Source of the DNA: Bacillota bacterium
Lineage (GTDB): Bacteria; Bacillota; Clostridia; Saccharofermentanales; Saccharofermentanaceae
Direction of reading: 5' to 3'
Length of the DNA stretch: 64,000 bases
NCBI GenBank assembly: GCA_023397475.1
Contig: JAEWUD010000047.1
Coordinates: 1-64,000, forward strand
This document shows, piece after piece, positions 59,778 through 64,000 of this stretch. The stretch's first letter is position 1; the number at the start of each line of letters is the position of its first letter. The position numbers and the translations under genes were made by a program. The notes below the pieces were generated by a model, which saw only the letters and a program-made list of their open reading frames with translations, ran no database searches and had not been told where the DNA came from.

Positions 59778-60518
59778 TTACTTCTGATTCTCCATACCGG
59801 CAACCTGATACAGACGACGAATTTCGACCTCATCAAGCTGGCGCCACTCGCCGGGCTTCTGATCTTCACGAAGCAATATTCCGCCGACACTCTCGCGATG
59901 AAGGGCAATAACCGGCCGACGGACTGCGGCGAACATTCGCTTCACCTGGTGAGTCTTGCCTTCTGTAAGTGTCAGGAGACAGGTGATCGAATCAAGAATT
60001 TCAACGGACGCCGGGGCGAGGAGCTCCGGCGTTGTTTCTTTGTCGCATAGGGACATTCCGGATCGGAAGAGCTGTATTTCCTCGGCGCCGATCGGATCGC
60101 CTTCGTAGGTTACCCGATATACTTTGTCGGCATGCCATTTCGGACTCGTCAAACGATGGGAGAGTGTCCCGTCGTTTGTAAGGAGCAAAAGACCGGTCGT
60201 GTGGAAGTCCAGTCGACCGACCGGACTTACGCCCTGGAAGAGAAATTCCTGCGGGAGAAGATCCGCTACGGTGGGAAGCCTCTTATCCTCGAGGGCCGTC
60301 AGATAACCGTCGGGTTTGTAGAGCGCGATATACAGATATCTGGATAGGCGAACCGGCGCGCGATCCAGCGACACCACATCCCCTTTGCCGGTATCGACGT
60401 TCACTGAGGGGTCTTTGGCGGCCTGTCCATTCACCTCGATACGGCCAGATCGTATCAGATCGCGGACCTCGGATCGGGTTCCATATCCGGAATTGCTTAA
60501 CAATCGATCAAGTCTCAT
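59778..60518 (-). CDS. rsuA: 16S rRNA pseudouridine synthase, RsuA family
   Basis: A 246-aa enzyme of the RsuA/RluB/E/F family, which turns uridine to pseudouridine in rRNA. Residues 1-60 form an S4 domain (MRLDRLLSNSGYGTRSEVRDLIRSGRIEVNG). The catalytic Asp is in GRLDFHTTGLLLLTNDG, and KVYRVTYEG and EGKTHQVKRMFAAV are the other family motifs. Position 516 of 16S rRNA is the likely target by similarity to RsuA. Convergent with the J-like gene. Confidence 0.93.
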   Translation of the reverse strand: MRLDRLLSNSGYGTRSEVRDLIRSGRIEVNGQAAKDPSVNVDTGKGDVVSLDRAPVRLSRYLYIALYKPDGYLTALEDKRLPTVADLLPQEFLFQGVSPVGRLDFHTTGLLLLTNDGTLSHRLTSPKWHADKVYRVTYEGDPIGAEEIQLFRSGMSLCDKETTPELLAPASVEILDSITCLLTLTEGKTHQVKRMFAAVRRPVIALHRESVGGILLREDQKPGEWRQLDEVEIRRLYQVAGMENQK

Positions 60519-60585
60519 AGGGGCATTATAGCAAACATCCGTTGATTTCGATCTCGTATTCTATCTGTTGCGATTCGATTTATGT

Positions 60586-60591
60586 TATAAT
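60586..60591 (+). promoter_or_regulatory. -10 box of the Smr gene
   Basis: TATAAT, about 160 bp before the Smr ATG, which gives a long untranslated leader. The -35 is unclear. Confidence 0.45.
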
Positions 60592-60751
60592 ACGGGTGTA
60601 CGTGATGATGGCAGAGTTATGCATTTAGCAGATACTTTTCGTTGCGAAGCTTTTTGGGGATATCACAGAGAATAAGGATTGCGACATGATTTGACGGGCT
60701 TTTCGGACTGTCGAGCCGAAGGTTTTGTGTGTTGTTTTTCGAGAGGTAGGT

Positions 60752-61096
60752 ATGGCAGCAAGTATTATCAACATTGAAGAAGGCATGCCGCGCGTCGATG
60801 GGGCAATGAAGAAGCTCAAGCTTGAGCTTAACACGATGCGTCGTATCGGAATCAATCAGGTGAAGGTCATTCACGGCTACGGATCGTCGGGTTGCGGCGG
60901 CTCGCTGAAGTCCGCGACACACGAGTGCCTGCGCATTATGAAGCATGAGGGTCGTATTAAGGATTTCTGTCCTGGCGAGCAGTTCGGACCATTTGAGAAA
61001 TCAGGAAGAAGTCTTATCGAGATTTGTCCGGCCTTTCGGTCAGACCCGGATTGGGCTAGGTCGAATGACGGAGTGACGATCGTCGTTCTTAAGTAA
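60752..61096 (+). CDS. Smr-domain protein
   Basis: A 114-aa protein. ATG 60752 has GAGAGG upstream. It is a stand-alone Smr domain: INIEEGMPRVDGAMKKLKLELNTMRRIGINQVKVIHGYGSSGCGGSLKSATHECL, with the HGYGSSGCGG loop where Smr nucleases have HGxG. In MutS2 this domain nicks DNA or RNA; whether the small form cuts is uncertain because the usual LDLHG N-terminal motif is replaced by NIEEGM. It is a single-gene unit with its own terminator. Confidence 0.85.
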   Translation: MAASIINIEEGMPRVDGAMKKLKLELNTMRRIGINQVKVIHGYGSSGCGGSLKSATHECLRIMKHEGRIKDFCPGEQFGPFEKSGRSLIEICPAFRSDPDWARSNDGVTIVVLK

Positions 61097-61118
61097 GATT
61101 TTTATCATAGTATTGATT

Positions 61119-61149
61119 AGCTCTCCGCATACTGGCGGGGGGCTTTTTG
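61119..61149 (+). terminator. Smr gene terminator
   Basis: AGCTCTCCGC at 61119-61128 pairs with GCGGGGGGCT at 61135-61144 (two G-U), then TTTTTG. Confidence 0.9.
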
Positions 61150-61162
61150 TTTTCCCTGGTGG

Positions 61163-61200
61163 TTTACATAGATTTAACTTCGATCTAATCATTCTTTACT
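61163..61200 (+). promoter_or_regulatory. Candidate Pho box of pst
   Basis: TTTACA (61163), TTAACT (61174), CTAATC (61185) and TTTACT (61195) recur about every 11 bp, as in Bacillus PhoP sites built from TT(A/T/C)ACA repeats. It lies before GATAAT at 61205-61210 and about 70 bp before pstS. No phoPR genes are in the window. Confidence 0.55.
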
Positions 61201-61268
61201 GTCTGATAATCCTGGGCTAAAGGCGCATGCGTATGATGAGACCATAAGCGATTTAGGAGGAAGAAAGA

Positions 61269-62192
61269 ATGATGAAAAGAACAAAGATGATTCTTACCGC
61301 ACTACTGGCGGGAGTGATCATGATCGGAACTGCTGCTTGCGGCGAAGTACAGGTTGAAACGGTAGCCACGACCACGAAGGCAACGACAGCTACAGAAGCT
61401 ACAGAAACATCTGATACCGCGGCTGCGACGCCGGCGGAGGACACGAAGGTTGTTCTGTCCGGAGCTCTGACACTTACCGGATCAACGTCCATGTCGGATG
61501 TAGGTACGGCTCTCGCAGAAGCCTTCATGATTGCCAATCCTGATGTAACTGTGTCGGTCGGCGGTAATGGTTCGGGTGAAGGCCCGACGGCTGTCAATGA
61601 CGGAACCGCGCAGATCGGAATGCTTTCCAGAGAACTCAAGGATAAGGAAACTCCGGATGCATTTGATCAGTACATTATTGGTTTTGACGGCATAGCAGTT
61701 ATCGTAAATCCCGCTTGTGGTGTCGAGGATATCACGCCGGAGCAGATTGCCGACATTTACACAGGAAAGATTACCAACTGGAGTGAACTTGGCGGGGAAG
61801 ACCAGCCGATTCAGTGTATCGGTCGTGAGGCCGCATCCGGAACGCGAGGCGCGTTCGAGGAACTCATCGGTATCGAGGACATTGCGATCTATGCCGAGGA
61901 GCAGAACTCTACGGGAAATGTTAAGCAGTCGGTCGCAGGGAACCCCAACGCAATTGGATATGTATCTCTTTCCGCTGTGGATGATACCGTAAAGGCGTTA
62001 AAACTCAACGGTGTCGACGCCTCTGAGGAGACCGTGAAGACCGGAGATTATGTTCTGCAGCGTCCTTTCCTGATGATTGCGAAGAGCGGAACAACGGATG
62101 AACTGACGAACGCCTTCCTTGACTTCGTATACTCTGCGGAAGGCCAGACGATCATCGCGGACGACGGCATTGTACCGAATCCGAATAAGTAA
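61269..62192 (+). CDS. pstS: Phosphate-binding lipoprotein PstS
   Basis: A 307-aa periplasmic-type binding protein. AGGAGG at 61255-61260 precedes ATG 61269. Residues 1-24 form a signal peptide ending GTAACG with the lipid-bearing Cys. After a Thr-rich spacer come LTGSTSMSDVGTALAEAF and VSVGGNGSGEGPTAVNDG (phosphate loops), GREAASGTRGAFEELI, and NAIGYVSLSAV. It catches phosphate outside and hands it to PstCA. First gene of the pst operon, behind a candidate Pho box. Confidence 0.95.
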   Translation: MMKRTKMILTALLAGVIMIGTAACGEVQVETVATTTKATTATEATETSDTAAATPAEDTKVVLSGALTLTGSTSMSDVGTALAEAFMIANPDVTVSVGGNGSGEGPTAVNDGTAQIGMLSRELKDKETPDAFDQYIIGFDGIAVIVNPACGVEDITPEQIADIYTGKITNWSELGGEDQPIQCIGREAASGTRGAFEELIGIEDIAIYAEEQNSTGNVKQSVAGNPNAIGYVSLSAVDDTVKALKLNGVDASEETVKTGDYVLQRPFLMIAKSGTTDELTNAFLDFVYSAEGQTIIADDGIVPNPNK

Positions 62193-62209
62193 GTAACGAG
62201 GTAACGATC

Positions 62210-63565
62210 TTGGAGAGTCAAACGATACGTTTACGCCGAGATACGAAGAAAGCCGTGCGCACAGGTGTGCGTGCGGCCGGATTCGTTTTCGGGATTCTGG
62301 GAATTCTTGCCTTTTTCCTGCCGTATGTCATAGTCCGTCTGGACAACTTCATCATTCGCTTTACCGGTCTTTCGATCTTCCTTAATAATATACGACTGGC
62401 AAACGGCATTCTGCTTGAAATTCCCCTTCTGTTACGGATATCTTTTATTGCGGTTTTACTTAGCGTCCTGGCCGGTGTAATTCTTCTTGTTCGCAAGAAG
62501 GATGTTCTTGCCGCGGGCTTCTATTTCCTTGCAATTCTCTTTACGGCACTTCAGACGATTTTCCTCTCGGAACTGAAACAGTCCGTTATTCGTGCCGGAG
62601 CCGCGACATGTGAAACGGAATCCGAAGTCGGATATCTTCTCATGCTGTTACTCTTTCTTCTGGCGGCAATAGCAACACTGTTGCTCAGCGGAAAAGAGAA
62701 GGCCGCGGAAACCATTTTCAAGCTTGCAGCGACCATCTCCATCGGAATTGTTGCGATTATCACGATTTATATGTTCATCTACGGTTCGCCGGCGATTGTC
62801 GAGATCGGATTGTTCCGGTTTATCTTTGGCACGACGTGGCTGCCGACAGCAGCCGAACCGCAGTTCGGAATCTTCTATATGATTCTGGCATCGATCTTCG
62901 CCTGTATCGGTGCCATTCTCATCGGCGTGCCCATTGCTCTTCTGACGGCGGTTTTTCTTTCGGAGATTGCGCCGAAATGGGTCGTATCGATTGTACGTCC
63001 CGCCGTCGAACTCCTTGCCGGTATTCCTTCGGTTATTTACGGCTTCTGGGGCATGAAGGTCCTGGTGCCGCTTCTTCGTGACATCTCAACGAAGATGGGA
63101 ATTAACTCGACGGGCTCCGGTCTTCTCGCCGTAATTTTGATCCTTGCCGTGATGATCCTTCCTACCATCATCCGGGTTGCGGAGACCTCATTGCTCAGCG
63201 TGCCGTCCTCCTATACCGAAGCATCCCTCGCTCTGGGAAATACGAAGATCTCGACGATCTTCCAGGTTCAGATCCCCGCCGCTCGATCCGGTATTCTTGC
63301 CGGTGTCATTTTGGGTGTGGGACGCGCGATCGGAGAGACGATGGCGGTCATTATGGTCGCCGGAAATATTGTACGCTTCCCGGAACTGTTCAACTCGATC
63401 CGGCCGCTTACCGCCGGAATCGCATTTGAGATGGGATATGCCGAAGCAGGCCTCCATCGCCAGTCGCTTTTCGCGATCGGACTCGTGCTGTTCATCTTTA
63501 TCATGCTGGTGAACATCTCCTTTACTTTCATATCCAAACAGGGGGTCAAAGCCGATGCAAAATAA
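62210..63565 (+). CDS. pstC: Phosphate ABC permease PstC, N-terminally extended
   Basis: A 451-aa permease starting at TTG 62210 (LESQTIRLRRDTKK) with GAGGTAACG upstream. The last 290 residues are a normal PstC: IYGSPAIVEIGLFRFIFGTTWLPTAAEPQFGI, VELLAGIPSVIYGFWGMKVLVPLL, and the EAA-type loop SYTEASLALGNTKISTIFQVQIPAARSGILAG. The first 160 residues add about four helices (GFVFGILGILAFFLPYVIVRL and others) not usual in PstC (about 300 aa). The extension has no family I know. It overlaps pstA by 11 bp. Confidence 0.93.
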   Translation: MESQTIRLRRDTKKAVRTGVRAAGFVFGILGILAFFLPYVIVRLDNFIIRFTGLSIFLNNIRLANGILLEIPLLLRISFIAVLLSVLAGVILLVRKKDVLAAGFYFLAILFTALQTIFLSELKQSVIRAGAATCETESEVGYLLMLLLFLLAAIATLLLSGKEKAAETIFKLAATISIGIVAIITIYMFIYGSPAIVEIGLFRFIFGTTWLPTAAEPQFGIFYMILASIFACIGAILIGVPIALLTAVFLSEIAPKWVVSIVRPAVELLAGIPSVIYGFWGMKVLVPLLRDISTKMGINSTGSGLLAVILILAVMILPTIIRVAETSLLSVPSSYTEASLALGNTKISTIFQVQIPAARSGILAGVILGVGRAIGETMAVIMVAGNIVRFPELFNSIRPLTAGIAFEMGYAEAGLHRQSLFAIGLVLFIFIMLVNISFTFISKQGVKADAK

Positions 63566-64000
63566 GAGACATGTCAAAAAGGCAGATGTTATACTCGGTT
63601 CGCTGATCTGGATCAGCGCCGGTATTACGGTTGCGGTTCTTATCCTGATTCTCGGGTATATCCTGATTAACGGCCTCCCGAATATGACGCTTCATTTCCT
63701 GACAAGCACCTATTCCGCTTCCAAGAACGGCGACAAGGGAATCCTTCCCATGATCATCAACACACTGTACATCGTTCTTCTGAGTCTTATACTGGCGACG
63801 CCGATCGGTGTGTTCAGCGCGATCTATCTGACACAATATGCGCGACAGGGTCGACTGGTAAAGGCGATTCGATTTGCCACGGAGGTTCTCACCGGCATAC
63901 CGTCGGTTATCTTCGGTTTGTTCGGATACGCTTTGTTTGTTGTGCTCTTTGGATTCAAACTCTCCGTTCTCTCGGGAAGTCTTACCATGATGATCTGTAT
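63555..64000 (+). CDS. pstA: Phosphate ABC permease PstA, partial
   Basis: The first 148 codons of PstA; the gene runs off the window. It starts at ATG 63555 (MQNKRHVKKADVILGSLIW) inside the end of pstC. IINTLYIVLLSLILATPIGVFSAIYLTQYA and FATEVLTGIPSVIFGLFGYALFVV are family landmarks. pstB and phoU are expected to follow outside the window. Confidence 0.95.
   Translation, partial: MQNKRHVKKADVILGSLIWISAGITVAVLILILGYILINGLPNMTLHFLTSTYSASKNGDKGILPMIINTLYIVLLSLILATPIGVFSAIYLTQYARQGRLVKAIRFATEVLTGIPSVIFGLFGYALFVVLFGFKLSVLSGSLTMMIC

Overview
The window looks like chromosome from an anaerobic Bacillota bacterium, most likely of class Clostridia. The support is AGGAGG-type ribosome binding sites almost everywhere, TTGACA/TATAAT promoters, many U-tract terminators, a long-form HPF, PcrA, a greA-lysS pair, ThiT behind a TPP riboswitch, PadR-HAAS-DUF4097 operons, GGDEF-free NarL-type signalling, and Thr-rich linkers in exported proteins. 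No transposase, integrase, phage gene or CRISPR-cas gene was seen. Genus is not assigned.

Layout. 1-6.8 kb is accessory: small immunity-like genes (SMI1-like, Imm26-like plus leucine-rich repeats), a Fic protein whose catalytic His is replaced, a broken Ntn-hydrolase gene, a DUF5104-like protein, a lipoprotein and the 3' stub of its paralogue. 7.2-10.7 kb carries gap, a zinc-ribbon protein and hpf. 10.9-24.3 kb is a co-directional block: pcrA, a dGTPase-type HD protein, a YfbR-like 5'-nucleotidase, an exported glucosaminidase, a cohesin/cadherin-like surface protein, GtrA, folC, a TPR membrane protein and thrC. 24.4-32.3 kb: padR, prfC, then NYN/OST-HTH-malQ-glpK-AEC transporter, and a membrane metalloprotease-like protein. 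32.3-50.4 kb is rich in regulators and exporters: PadR-HAAS-DUF4097, a glycosyltransferase, a NarL two-component system divergent from an ABC-2 exporter, an M24 peptidase, TetR-FMN_bind, and TetR divergent from a MacB/FtsX-type ABC system. 50.5-64 kb is housekeeping: tRNA-Ser(CGA), an acyltransferase, pepP, an alpha/beta hydrolase, TPP riboswitch-thiT, guaB, greA, lysS, rsuA, an Smr protein, and pstS-pstC-pstA behind a candidate Pho box (pstA runs off the end).

The most unusual feature is a set of three gene-free arrays (about 4.9-5.2, 8.84-9.28 and 42.1-42.7 kb). Each repeats with a period of almost exactly 75 bp. Each unit is a hairpin with arms of about 12 bp and a loop of about 17 nt, usually with AAA/TTT next to the loop. 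Each array has its own arm sequence, but geometry and register are shared, and one unit of the first array carries the arms of the second. Two arrays share the linker word ATCAATGACAAA. I do not recognise a described family; function (structured RNA, protein-binding array, or palindromic element mobilised in trans) is unknown.

All product names are from reading the protein sequences; no database search was run.
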